Below, in pieces: positions 1 to 5,231 of a stretch of 20,596 nucleotides of DNA (positions are counted from its first letter, which is position 1; every line of letters starts with the position of its first letter). The position numbers were made by a program, and so were the translations under genes. The notes beneath the pieces were generated by a model. The model worked only from the letters and a program-made list of their open reading frames with translations. It was not told where the DNA came from and did no database searches. Source of the stretch: a virus; IMG/VR virus record IMGVR_UViG_3300028025_001298, positions 1 through 20,596 of that record. One strand, written 5' to 3'.

Positions 1-92
1 GTTGCAAGCAACTCGTCAAACACATCAAGCATGTCCATTGTTGATAGGGCAAATGCTTCCTTGATTTTAAGTAGTTCTTGTTCTGTTCTCAT
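1..92 (-). CDS. Partial second copy of the small protein encoded at 1613-1777
   Basis: Read on the minus strand from an ATG at 92-90, this gives about 30 residues beginning MRTEQELLKIKEAF and then leaves the window. Every base is identical to the start of the gene at 1613-1777. A GGAGAGG ribosome site precedes the ATG; the other copy has GGAAAGG at the same place, the first difference between the copies. The gene is cut by the window edge, so it is unknown whether it continues as the same protein. The product is a short acidic, probably helical protein of unknown function. If genuine, it would be divergently transcribed from the SSB-like gene across the control region 93-414. It could instead be an assembly or amplification artefact (see the inverted repeat). 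Confidence 0.45.
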   Translation of the reverse strand, partial: MRTEQELLKIKEAFALSTMDMLDVFDELLA

Positions 93-111
93 TGCTATCT
101 ACCTCTCCATT
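1..111. repeat. Left arm of a long inverted repeat
   Basis: Positions 1-104 are the exact reverse complement of 1601-1704. Position 105 mismatches 1600, and 106-111 again match 1594-1599. The match continues up to the edge of the window, so its full length is unknown. The arm carries a ribosome site and the start of a small gene. The two arms enclose about 1.5 kb with the control region, the SSB-like gene, the cysteine-rich gene and two mini-genes. Confidence 0.9.
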
Positions 112-121
112 AAGCATACTG

Positions 122-141
122 GGGTCAATACGCGTTGACCC
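122..141. promoter_or_regulatory. Perfect inverted repeat, possible operator
   Basis: GGGTCAA, six bases, TTGACCC. The right half contains a -35-like TTGACC, and TATCAT lies 19 bases downstream at 160-165. There is no T-run after it, so it is not an intrinsic terminator. The length and symmetry suit a dimeric repressor site, but no regulator is identified. Confidence 0.35.
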
Positions 142-271
142 TAGACCGTTACAGCCACCTATCATACAGTATAGAAGCGTGCTGGACGGAGTACAGTCTT
201 CGGCGCAGGCCCTTACATATCTGGCGCCTCAGTTAAGTTTAGTTTTCCGTGCCGTAGTTGGCATTCATTCC

Positions 272-298
272 TTGTCAAACGGAAAGGCTGTTTGACAA
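272..298. promoter_or_regulatory. 9-bp inverted repeat overlapping a consensus -35 box
   Basis: TTGTCAAAC, nine bases, GTTTGACAA: a perfect 9+9 inverted repeat. The right arm contains TTGACA (292-297), an exact -35 consensus, with a weak TATGTG 17 bases further on (315-320). No T-run follows, so a terminator is unlikely. It shares the GTCAA/TTGAC core with the repeat at 122-141, which suggests a common DNA-binding protein. Confidence 0.4.
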
Positions 299-354
299 TT
301 CCCTTCTGCCAACTTATGTGGTTCTTGTAATTAAGATTAAGTCTTAGTTACCGT

Positions 355-398
355 AGGGGATTTACCCCTGCGCGAGTGCTAGGGGAAAAGTCCCCTAG
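355..398 (+). promoter_or_regulatory. Two leader hairpins that can refold into each other
   Basis: Hairpin 1 pairs AGGGG (355-359) with CCCCT (365-369). Hairpin 2 pairs CTAGGGGA (379-386) with TCCCCTAG (391-398) around a four-base loop. The repeated AGGGG/CCCCT units also allow an alternative nested fold: 355-360 with 391-396 outside, and 365-369 with 381-385 inside. Hairpin 2 ends four bases before the AAGGAG ribosome site of the SSB-like gene. It could control or stabilise that message; autoregulation of SSB-type proteins is known in T4 gp32, but here it is only a guess. Confidence 0.5.
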
Positions 399-414
399 TG
401 AAAAGGAGATAACC

Positions 415-717
415 ATGAATACATTCTCATTCGAGAGTGCTCGTGTCAATAAAGTATGGGATAACAAGAACCGTTTCAATCTTGGTATCCAAGATAGCAG
501 AGCAGTTGCTCAACCAGACGGTTCCTTCAAGTCCGTCTTCGTTGCTTCACGCATAGTCACCACATCTGACCCAGACCACCTGGAGTTCATCCGCAAAAAT
601 CTTGTGGACTCAGATGACTGCGTGGTTAACATCCGTGGCTACATGGAAACCAAGGCTGGCAAAAAGCCTGGCACTTGGTATGACAACATGGTAATCACAG
701 AACTCACTCTGGCCTAA
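415..717 (+). CDS. Small OB-fold-like protein, candidate single-stranded DNA-binding protein
   Basis: 100 residues starting MNTFSFESARVNKVW. I chose the ATG at 415 because AAAAGGAG (400-407) lies just ahead of it; a longer reading from 376 would run through the leader hairpin. The protein alternates short beta-like segments (FNLGIQDS, FKSVFVASRIV, CVVNIRGYMETK, NMVITELTLA) in the manner of a compact OB fold. The run from DDCVVNIRGYME to WYDNMVITEL resembles the end of SSB-type domains, where a partner DNA strand is bound and a final strand closes the barrel. There is no acidic C-terminal tail of the kind bacterial SSB uses to recruit partners. Its place at the head of the replication arm supports an SSB role, but sequence similarity alone is weak. 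Another OB-fold nucleic-acid binder is possible. Confidence 0.5.
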   Translation: MNTFSFESARVNKVWDNKNRFNLGIQDSRAVAQPDGSFKSVFVASRIVTTSDPDHLEFIRKNLVDSDDCVVNIRGYMETKAGKKPGTWYDNMVITELTLA

Positions 718-729
718 CAAACCAGCCTG

Positions 730-1212
730 ATGACATCATTTGCCTTGTCATCTTCTACGCAATCCTTCTCATGCTCACACGAGAATCCAGCGACCCAGTT
801 GGATACTCGTGATGAGTATTGCGCAGAATGTAACTTACTTCAAGAAGGTTCTAGTGTGGAACACGCACTAAACTTTCAAGAGATTAATAGGAGTGAGCAG
901 GAGTCAGAACCTGCTCAGTCTTCGGATATACCAGATGAGAAAGGGTTCAACCATCAATGGACTAACCGTGATGGAGAATACCTCGAAGGTGTATACGATA
1001 TAACCAATCGTCTTCCCAGTTGGTTATACCTCGGCAAACATGTCTTCCCTATGTTCAAGCAAGATGAACTCAATGCTTATCTTGCTTTACCATCAACTGA
1101 CACAATATGTATGGTGTGTCACTTACAAGTCAATAGATTTGTAGGTTGCCAACAATGTATAACACCATCTCAATCTCTATACAATGAGATAAGAAGGGTT
1201 ATGCTGCTCTAG
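730..1212 (+). CDS. Cysteine-rich hypothetical protein with two putative zinc sites
   Basis: 160 residues from an ATG 12 bases after the SSB-like gene, with no good ribosome site, so it may be translated by coupling. The N-terminus has C15, H17, C31 and C34 (CSH...CAEC). The C-terminus has C127, C130, C140 and C143 (CMVC...CQQC). Both sets fit zinc knuckles. A Ser/Glu-rich linker lies at about 40-72. The middle contains WTNRDGEYLEGVYD and NRLPSWLYLG, a conserved-looking segment I do not recognise. No catalytic motif is visible. A role in nucleic-acid binding or host interference is plausible but unproven. An intrinsic terminator follows directly, so this is the last gene of the first early unit. 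Confidence 0.7.
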   Translation: MTSFALSSSTQSFSCSHENPATQLDTRDEYCAECNLLQEGSSVEHALNFQEINRSEQESEPAQSSDIPDEKGFNHQWTNRDGEYLEGVYDITNRLPSWLYLGKHVFPMFKQDELNAYLALPSTDTICMVCHLQVNRFVGCQQCITPSQSLYNEIRRVMLL

Positions 1213-1218
1213 CACAAG

Positions 1219-1266
1219 GCAAGGTGGGGTTGTTGCCTCACCTTGCTACCAAAAATTTTTTTATTT
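1219..1266 (+). terminator. Rho-independent terminator after the first early unit
   Basis: GCAAGGTG (1219-1226) pairs with CACCTTGC (1239-1246). GGG (1227-1229) and CCT (1236-1238) extend the stem with one G-U pair, leaving a six-base loop. A T-rich tail (AAAAATTTTTTTATTTT) follows. A second small inverted repeat, TTTGCGG/CCGCAAA, lies at 1265-1280. Confidence 0.75.
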
Positions 1267-1281
1267 TGCGGCCCCGCAAAG

Positions 1282-1287
1282 TATATT
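1282..1287 (+). promoter_or_regulatory. Possible -10 box for the mini-gene cluster
   Basis: TATATT lies just after the terminator and 33 bases ahead of the next start codon. A new promoter is expected here because transcription should end at 1219-1266, but no good -35 box is seen at the right spacing. Weak call. Confidence 0.25.
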
Positions 1288-1319
1288 CATTGGAGCACTA
1301 CGAGTCGAACGGAGATAGC

Positions 1320-1451
1320 ATGGCAAGCAATGATAGAAAGAACGGTAAGGCTTACAAGAAAAAGCCTAAAGTTCAAAAGAAAACAGGCAAGACCATTGGT
1401 GGATATAGCCCAGCCAAGTTGGCTATCCGCGCCAAGAAAAGAGGAATGTAA
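1320..1451 (+). CDS. Very basic 43-residue protein
   Basis: Starts at the ATG at 1320, preceded by CGGAGATAGC, a good ribosome site. The same frame open further upstream runs through the terminator and is not credible. The product, beginning MASNDRKNGKAY, is dominated by Lys and Arg (KKKPKVQKKTGK and IRAKKRGM), with a short GGYSPAKLA segment. It has no membrane segment or cysteine. Such a charge suggests nucleic-acid or ribosome binding; no family is recognised. It ends in an ATGTAATG junction so that the next gene starts on the last base of its stop codon. Confidence 0.65.
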   Translation: MASNDRKNGKAYKKKPKVQKKTGKTIGGYSPAKLAIRAKKRGM

Positions 1452-1606
1452 TGTATCTAGATACAGGTACGATGATAGGTATTATGATAGCCCTTATTGC
1501 TAGCATCTTGACCATTGGATATAGCATCTATATAATCAAGACACAGAACGAAATCATTCAGCGCATGAGTGATGTATCTGCAACCAGACGCAAAATGGAA
1601 AGGTAG
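1451..1606 (+). CDS. Small single-pass membrane protein, 51 residues
   Basis: ATG at 1451 shares one base with the previous stop codon and has GAGGA five bases upstream. A hydrophobic stretch of about 20 residues (roughly 8-29, MIGIMIALIASILTIGYSIY) is followed by a polar, basic helix (IIKTQNEIIQRMSDVSATRR). This is one transmembrane helix with a charged cytoplasmic tail, in a chain of coupled mini-genes. Function is unknown. Short phage membrane proteins of this kind can act in membrane targeting, superinfection exclusion or lysis, but nothing here decides between these. Confidence 0.65.
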   Translation: MYLDTGTMIGIMIALIASILTIGYSIYIIKTQNEIIQRMSDVSATRRKMER

Positions 1607-1704
1607 ATAGCAATGAGAACAGAACAAGAACTACTTAAAATCAAGGAAGCATTTGCCCTATCAACAATGGACATGCTTGATGTGTTTGACGAGTTGCTTG
1701 CAAC
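1594..1704. repeat. Right arm of the long inverted repeat
   Basis: Reverse complement of 1-111: exact over 1601-1704, one mismatch at 1600, exact again at 1594-1599. It starts in the last codons of the membrane mini-gene and covers the first 92 bases of the gene at 1613. Identity is lost abruptly on its left side; on the right side the comparison stops only because the window begins there. Confidence 0.9.
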
Positions 1705-1777
1705 AGGCAGGCTATATGTAAACGATGAGCCAACCGTTAATGACCTCGCCAAAATTCAGGATGAATCTAATGCCTAA
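1613..1777 (+). CDS. Small acidic helical protein, 54 residues
   Basis: ATG at 1613 with GGAAAGG upstream. The product begins MRTEQELLKIKEAF and ends ...NDLAKIQDESNA. It looks like two amphipathic helices with acidic patches and has no cysteine or membrane segment. The family is not recognised. Its first 92 bases are duplicated in inverted orientation at the left edge of the window. Its stop overlaps the start of the next gene (ATGCCTAA), so the two are probably translated together. Confidence 0.65.
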   Translation: MRTEQELLKIKEAFALSTMDMLDVFDELLATGRLYVNDEPTVNDLAKIQDESNA

Positions 1778-1928
1778 ATTAGATAGGTTAATTATACTTA
1801 AAGATGAGTTCCATAGAGCATTAACAAATCCATTGTTTGATGAACCAGAAAACTACTCAGTATTACTAGATGTAATACAAGATGCTATAGACAAAGAGGA
1901 AAGAGAGATAGAGGCAGCCAATGCTTGA
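1770..1928 (+). CDS. Small acidic hypothetical protein, 52 residues
   Basis: I take the ATG at 1770 (MPKLDRLIILKDEF), which overlaps the previous stop by eight bases and has CAGGA about seven bases upstream. The frame is open to 1725, but the ATG at 1761 would sit on the ribosome site. The C-terminus is strongly charged (DKEEREIEAANA). It is predicted helical, with no recognised domain, and lies in the middle of the coupled mini-gene chain. Function unknown. Confidence 0.6.
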   Translation: MPKLDRLIILKDEFHRALTNPLFDEPENYSVLLDVIQDAIDKEEREIEAANA

Positions 1929-2004
1929 TATCAGTAGAAAATGTCCTACTTGTAAAACAGATTGTGAAGTTTGTTCATTAGCAGGAGAGGAACAAAATGC
2001 TTAA
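1921..2004 (+). CDS. 27-residue zinc-knuckle mini-protein
   Basis: ATG at 1921 overlaps the preceding gene by eight bases, and the stop overlaps the next start by eight bases. The peptide begins MLDISRKCPTCKTDCEVC and ends LAGEEQNA. Four cysteines in a CxxC...CxxC pattern could hold one zinc ion. Its size would normally exclude it from gene calls. The tight overlaps on both sides and the regular metal-binding pattern argue that it is real. Confidence 0.5.
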   Translation: MLDISRKCPTCKTDCEVCSLAGEEQNA

Positions 2005-2182
2005 TGAAGATATCCCAGTATGGGAGCACACCGTGTGGATACTAGCCAAAGTTAGATGCCGAACCACACATATAAATATAGATACAGCAGGTGATGAAGC
2101 CCTTGATGACCCATCAGAGTGGCATGTGTTAGAGTTTGATAAGGGTGTTAAGCACAGTCAAGAGATTGTTAGGGTGAAATGA
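1997..2182 (+). CDS. 61-residue hypothetical protein
   Basis: ATG at 1997 with GGAGAGG seven to eight bases upstream, a strong site placed inside the previous mini-gene. The product starts MLNEDIPVWEHTVWILAKVRC and contains beta-like alternation (VWILAKVRCRTTHINID, EWHVLEFDKGV). There is no membrane segment and only one cysteine. The pattern suggests a small beta-rich protein; the family is not recognised. It ends in ATGA, coupling it to the membrane mini-gene at 2179. Confidence 0.6.
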   Translation: MLNEDIPVWEHTVWILAKVRCRTTHINIDTAGDEALDDPSEWHVLEFDKGVKHSQEIVRVK

Positions 2183-2277
2183 TTGAACAACTCATTACAA
2201 GTTCATACCTCACAACGACACAGTCCTGGACATTCTTATTACTCTTTGGATATATCACATGGAGGTTTATTAAATGA
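2179..2277 (+). CDS. 32-residue membrane mini-protein before the transglycosylase
   Basis: Starts in an ATGA overlap with the gene before and ends in an ATGA overlap with the transglycosylase after. The peptide begins MIEQLITSSYLTTTQSW and carries a short hydrophobic helix (WTFLLLFGYITWRFIK). AGGGTG precedes the start. Being coupled to a secreted cell-wall enzyme, it could be a pinholin-like or targeting partner; this rests only on position and hydrophobicity. Confidence 0.5.
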   Translation: MIEQLITSSYLTTTQSWTFLLLFGYITWRFIK

Positions 2278-2693
2278 AGAGATTGTTAGCAGGGTATTTA
2301 AGTTGGTTGCTAGCATTACTATCAATACCATTCTTTCCCAGTCCAGCATACGCAGTAGCAGTAGCAACACAATTGCAAGACAACTGCATAGACATATCTA
2401 TCTGGACACCACGAATGGCGAAAGCATACGCCAGGGAATTAATGAAGTGGCATTACCCACAATGGAACAAGTCTGAATACTCAGCACTTGCCAAACTTTG
2501 GGGAAAAGAATCAGCATGGAATCACGAGGCAGTAAATGACAAGTCTACTGCAGCGGGTATCCCTCAGATTCTAGGCCTTGACCCTAACACCCCAGCCCCG
2601 CGTCAAATTGAACGGGGGCTGGAGTATATCCAACACCGCTATAAAAAACCATCAGTTGCATGGGCACATTGGCGTGCAAATGGGTGGTACTAA
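2274..2693 (+). CDS. Secreted lytic transglycosylase of the APF/SLT-like type
   Basis: 139 residues with a clear signal peptide: a basic start (MKRLL), a hydrophobic core to about residue 22, and a likely AYA cleavage site at 25-27. The C-terminal half has the lysozyme-like transglycosylase pattern of actinobacterial aggregation-promoting-factor proteins: LWGKESAWN with the presumed catalytic E79, then STAAGIPQ (91-98), YIQHRY (118-123) and AWAHWRANGWY at the end. The enzyme would cleave the glycan strand of peptidoglycan outside the membrane. It starts by ATGA overlap with a membrane mini-gene, with GGAGG upstream. It lies in the early arm, far from the holin/endolysin cluster, so it may act in something other than final lysis, or supply a second, timed wall activity. 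Confidence 0.85.
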   Translation: MKRLLAGYLSWLLALLSIPFFPSPAYAVAVATQLQDNCIDISIWTPRMAKAYARELMKWHYPQWNKSEYSALAKLWGKESAWNHEAVNDKSTAAGIPQILGLDPNTPAPRQIERGLEYIQHRYKKPSVAWAHWRANGWY

Positions 2694-2696
2694 ATT

Positions 2697-2755
2697 TCTA
2701 CGAGAGATGCAGGTCTAACCAGCGTAATCGTAGACAATGCCCTGAGTATGGCATT
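2697..2755 (+). promoter_or_regulatory. Structured leader between transglycosylase and next gene
   Basis: TCTACGA (2697-2703) is the reverse complement of TCGTAGA (2728-2734), and AATGCC (2736-2741) pairs with GGCATT (2750-2755). No T-run follows, so this is not an intrinsic terminator. It sits ahead of a strong AAAGGAG site, like the leaders at 379-398, 3225-3253 and 5701-5743. Confidence 0.4.
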
Positions 2756-2789
2756 AAACTGCTCACTAACCAACAACTAAAGGAGATAT

Positions 2790-3218
2790 ATGGCACGAGG
2801 TAATGGCAGGACAATCAATGTAAAATTACCCACAGCAAAGGTAATTACTGCATTGCAACAAGCACTAGCCAAGTTAGAACTTGACTACGCATCACAAGAT
2901 GAAGCCGAAGCACAGTATCAAAAGGCTGCAGATAAATGGAAAAAAGATATTCAGAAATGGGCGATTGATAACTTCTCTAAAGCAGAGAACATTAGAACTA
3001 ACTATCGTTCATGGAGTAATACTCTTAATGTTGATTTCGATATCATGACGGAGGAAAAAAACTTTCCACAAGAACCATCTCGTGATTACGAAACAATGAA
3101 CATTCATGCTTATCGTGATACGAAGGAAGAGATAAGTAATGCCATCCGTATCCTTCAACTTACTGATGAAGAGACGGTGTCAACATCTACTTACAATTCA
3201 ATAGCAAAATATCTATAG
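2790..3218 (+). CDS. Hypothetical protein, 142 residues, helical
   Basis: ATG with the strong site AAAGGAGATAT directly upstream. The protein begins MARGNGRTINVKLPTAKVITALQ, a short basic strand-like start. A long charged helical region follows (about 20-75, rich in Ala, Glu, Lys and Gln, probably coiled coil), and then a Trp-containing stretch (KKDIQKWAIDNFSKAENIR). The C-terminal third is acidic with another helix (KEEISNAIRILQLTDEE). No cysteines, catalytic motifs or membrane segments are seen. It is flanked on both sides by leader-type hairpins, so it may be expressed as its own unit. I do not recognise the family. Confidence 0.75.
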   Translation: MARGNGRTINVKLPTAKVITALQQALAKLELDYASQDEAEAQYQKAADKWKKDIQKWAIDNFSKAENIRTNYRSWSNTLNVDFDIMTEEKNFPQEPSRDYETMNIHAYRDTKEEISNAIRILQLTDEETVSTSTYNSIAKYL

Positions 3219-3224
3219 CAAGTC

Positions 3225-3253
3225 GGGCGTCTGCCAATAGGGGCAGGACGCCC
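3225..3253 (+). promoter_or_regulatory. GC-rich leader hairpin before the DUF4192 gene
   Basis: GGGCGTC (3225-3231) pairs with GACGCCC (3247-3253), and TGCC (3232-3235) with GGCA (3242-3245), with one bulged G and a six-base loop. This is the strongest short stem in the early arm. No T-run follows; instead the AAAGGAG site comes eight bases later. Likely a message-stabilising, processing or translation-control element rather than a terminator. Confidence 0.55.
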
Positions 3254-3271
3254 TCTAACAAAGGAGATACC

Positions 3272-3820
3272 GTGATAGATACAGACTATGACTTACTTCG
3301 CAATGAAGTTAAGTCCGAGTTAATTAATCAAGAAGGTCAGTACAATCCAAGTGACCGTGATACTAATGTTCGTATTGTTGAGGACATTCGTAAAGCAATT
3401 GATGCAGTAGCAGATGGTGTTGTACCATCAGCCACACACATAGCAGAGGTAGCCATTGCAACCAATGCTAACCTACAAATCCGTGACTTTATTATGGGTA
3501 TTCATTTAGAAAAAGACATTGATTATATAGGCCAATACATATCATTACTTGGTAATGTTATTGTTAAAGATAAAGCAGTACCATTAGCCACAGTATTTTG
3601 TGGATACTTATATCAAACTGAAGAGATAGAGCAAGCCAAAACTATGTTGCTTGAAGTACTAACTCTTAACCCAGACTATGCATTGGCTAAGTTACTTGCC
3701 AGAGTATTTGCTGCTGAATGGGCACCATCTGAGTTTGGTAAAATGGCACAACAACTACACCCTAAAGTTGTTGATACTATTTACGCAATAGATACTGATG
3801 AAGTAAACAATGACAACTGA
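3272..3820 (+). CDS. DUF4192-type protein
   Basis: 182 residues from a GTG start placed six bases after AAAGGAGAT. The second half has the layout of actinobacterial DUF4192 proteins: a stretch ending KDKAVPLATVFCGYL, a TPR-like helical repeat (EEIEQAKTMLLEVLTLNPDY), then ALAKLLARVFAAEWAP. Full-length cellular members are longer, so this is a shortened phage form. The biochemical role of the family is unknown to me. It overlaps the start of the DUF932 gene by 11 bases, so the two are cotranslated. The domain is typical of Actinobacteria and supports that host range. Confidence 0.7.
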   Translation: MIDTDYDLLRNEVKSELINQEGQYNPSDRDTNVRIVEDIRKAIDAVADGVVPSATHIAEVAIATNANLQIRDFIMGIHLEKDIDYIGQYISLLGNVIVKDKAVPLATVFCGYLYQTEEIEQAKTMLLEVLTLNPDYALAKLLARVFAAEWAPSEFGKMAQQLHPKVVDTIYAIDTDEVNNDN

Positions 3821-4796
3821 AACCCTTATACACGGAGCCATACGCAAAAGTGCATGGCACAAGGCAGGCGTAGCAGTAGAGGCTACATCAGCCAGTGAGG
3901 TAGCCAGTCAAGCAGGATTAGATTGGTCAGTATCATTGCATGATATCGAGGCTAACTATCAAGTGCCAGGTAACGAATCAGTTAATCGTATACCAATTGA
4001 TAATAAGAAAGCGGTTATTAAAACTATGCCAACGGGTGAGACATCAGCCATTGGTGTAGTAGGTAATCGTTATAAAGTATTTCAGAATGCAGAAATCTTT
4101 GGTGCATTAGATAACTTAATTGATTCTAGTGGACTTAGATACGCAGCAGCAGGTGAGTATGATGGTGGTGCAAAGGTATGGATGTTAATGGAAACTCCAA
4201 TGGAGATGACCATTGCTGATGACCCACACTCAGCCTTCTTACTAGCCAGGACTAGCCACGATGGCAGCAGTTCAGTCATAATTAAACCAGTGATTGAGCG
4301 TTTGTTTTGTATGAATCAAATCAATAAGATATATAAGAACAACAACAAGTATACTTATACATTAAGTCATACAACTAATGCAATGCTATCAGTATCAGAG
4401 ATTGCTAACATTATACGATTAACTTATGATATGGCTAATGATTACACAGCACTAGCAGATACATTACTTGATAGAAAAGCAAGTCATGAACATGCTAAAA
4501 ATTATTTCAAGCGTGTGTTTCCACTACCTAGTAAGATAGAGGAAGCACCGTATCATTTGTTATCAACAGGTGAGAAGAAACAATTTACCAATGCAATCAA
4601 TGCTAGAACTAAATCATTTGATATCTATGCTACCTCTCCTACACAGGAGAACATACGGAACACAGAGTTTGGTATGTGGCATGCAGTTATAGAGTGGGCT
4701 GACTACAATGCTAAGGGTAAGAACCTAGCAGTTAGCACAATGGCTGGTCGTAATGATGGTGTTAAAACCAGAGCATTAGAATTGTTAGGTGTATGA
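3810..4796 (+). CDS. DUF932 (TIGR03299-like) phage/plasmid protein
   Basis: 328 residues with the hallmarks of the DUF932 family common on phages and plasmids. An N-terminal WHKAGVAVEATSASEVASQAGLDW segment is split by an insertion typical of the family. Next come GVVGNRYKVFQNAEIFGALD (about 82-101), GGAKVWMLMETP and RLFCMNQI (about 164-171). The helical C-terminus contains NYFKRVFPLP and ends with NAKGKNLAVSTMAGRNDGVKTRALELLGV-type residues. The domain's function is not established; it is often found near replication and recombination genes. The length is normal for the family. The start overlaps the DUF4192 gene and the stop overlaps the next start (ATGA), so it belongs to one translational unit running to 5223. 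Confidence 0.85.
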   Translation: MTTETLIHGAIRKSAWHKAGVAVEATSASEVASQAGLDWSVSLHDIEANYQVPGNESVNRIPIDNKKAVIKTMPTGETSAIGVVGNRYKVFQNAEIFGALDNLIDSSGLRYAAAGEYDGGAKVWMLMETPMEMTIADDPHSAFLLARTSHDGSSSVIIKPVIERLFCMNQINKIYKNNNKYTYTLSHTTNAMLSVSEIANIIRLTYDMANDYTALADTLLDRKASHEHAKNYFKRVFPLPSKIEEAPYHLLSTGEKKQFTNAINARTKSFDIYATSPTQENIRNTEFGMWHAVIEWADYNAKGKNLAVSTMAGRNDGVKTRALELLGV

Positions 4797-4957
4797 TGGG
4801 TAGAATATCAAACTATAAAGAATGTAATGTATGCAGACAAAATAAAATAGTAGTATCCGAATCATTATTTGCTAATGGTTTGTATGGCTATTGGTGTGAT
4901 GACTGCGACAAAGCAGAAGGTGCTACTCATTCACAAACATCTATAAAGGTTAAGTAA
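4793..4957 (+). CDS. 54-residue zinc-ribbon protein
   Basis: ATG at 4793 forms an ATGA overlap with the DUF932 stop; a second ATG at 4796 is also usable. The protein begins MMGRISNYKECNVC and has CNVC (11-14) and CDDC (35-38) around a short beta-like region ending YGYW. This spacing suits a small zinc ribbon. The stop codon overlaps the next start by one base. The short length hides it from usual gene finding, but overlaps on both sides and the regular cysteine spacing support it. Probably nucleic-acid or protein binding; no further assignment. Confidence 0.65.
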   Translation: MMGRISNYKECNVCRQNKIVVSESLFANGLYGYWCDDCDKAEGATHSQTSIKVK

Positions 4958-5223
4958 TGGGTAGAAATTTTGCTACAGAACTAGCCAGTTCTAATACAGA
5001 TTTAGAGTGGCAAATAAAACTACACCTACAACAGAACCATTACCCAATGGTTCCAGTATCTATGGTAAACCCTTGTATATATGCTATTGAAGCATGTAAT
5101 GAAGAGTGCTACAATAGAATGATAGAACTTCCAGAAGGTGTTCTCTGGCGTGGCCAGAGTTCAGCGCCTGCCCACGCCATCGTGGAAGGGCACCACCTTC
5201 AACCGTGGTTACTACAAGAATAG
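4957..5223 (+). CDS. Hypothetical protein, 88 residues
   Basis: ATG at 4957 with AAAGG eight bases upstream, overlapping the previous stop by one base. Distinct features are an N-terminal helix (EWQIKLHLQQNHYP), the segment MVPVSMVNPCIYAIEACNE, and an end with LPEGVLWRGQSSAPAHAIVE and HHLQPWL. The last block looks like a conserved core of actinophage hypothetical proteins I have seen, but I cannot name a function. It has three cysteines, not in zinc spacing, and no membrane segment. It is the last gene of the coupled unit that starts at 3272. Confidence 0.7.
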   Translation: MGRNFATELASSNTDLEWQIKLHLQQNHYPMVPVSMVNPCIYAIEACNEECYNRMIELPEGVLWRGQSSAPAHAIVEGHHLQPWLLQE

Positions 5224-5231
5224 GAGATAGA

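Larger units (their letters stand above)
93..414. promoter_or_regulatory. Gene-free control region at the head of the early arm
   Basis: No convincing gene lies here. An open frame across 92-295 has only a TTG start, no ribosome site, and begins inside the inverted repeat. The region holds two perfect spaced inverted repeats (122-141 and 272-298) sharing a GTCAA...TTGAC core, a short inverted repeat TAAGA/TCTTA at 332-346, and two GC-rich hairpins at 355-398 just before the SSB-like gene. Possible promoters on the plus strand are TTGACC (135-140) with TATCAT (160-165), spacer 19, and TTGACA (292-297) with the weak TATGTG (315-320), spacer 17. The most likely reading is an early promoter/operator region, possibly divergent; this is inference. 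Confidence 0.5.

Noticed and set aside
92-295. Plus-strand open frame of 67 codons at the left end
   Set aside because: TTG start without a ribosome site, begins inside the inverted repeat, runs through two palindromes, and has the uneven composition of non-coding sequence.
1302-1310. GAGTCGAAC resembling a tRNA T-loop
   Set aside because: No acceptor, D or anticodon stems can be fitted around it, and it overlaps the ribosome-site region of the gene at 1320.
2697-3253. Hairpins at 2697-2755 and 3225-3253 as intrinsic terminators
   Set aside because: Stems are good but neither is followed by a T-run; both are followed by strong ribosome sites, so leader elements fit better.
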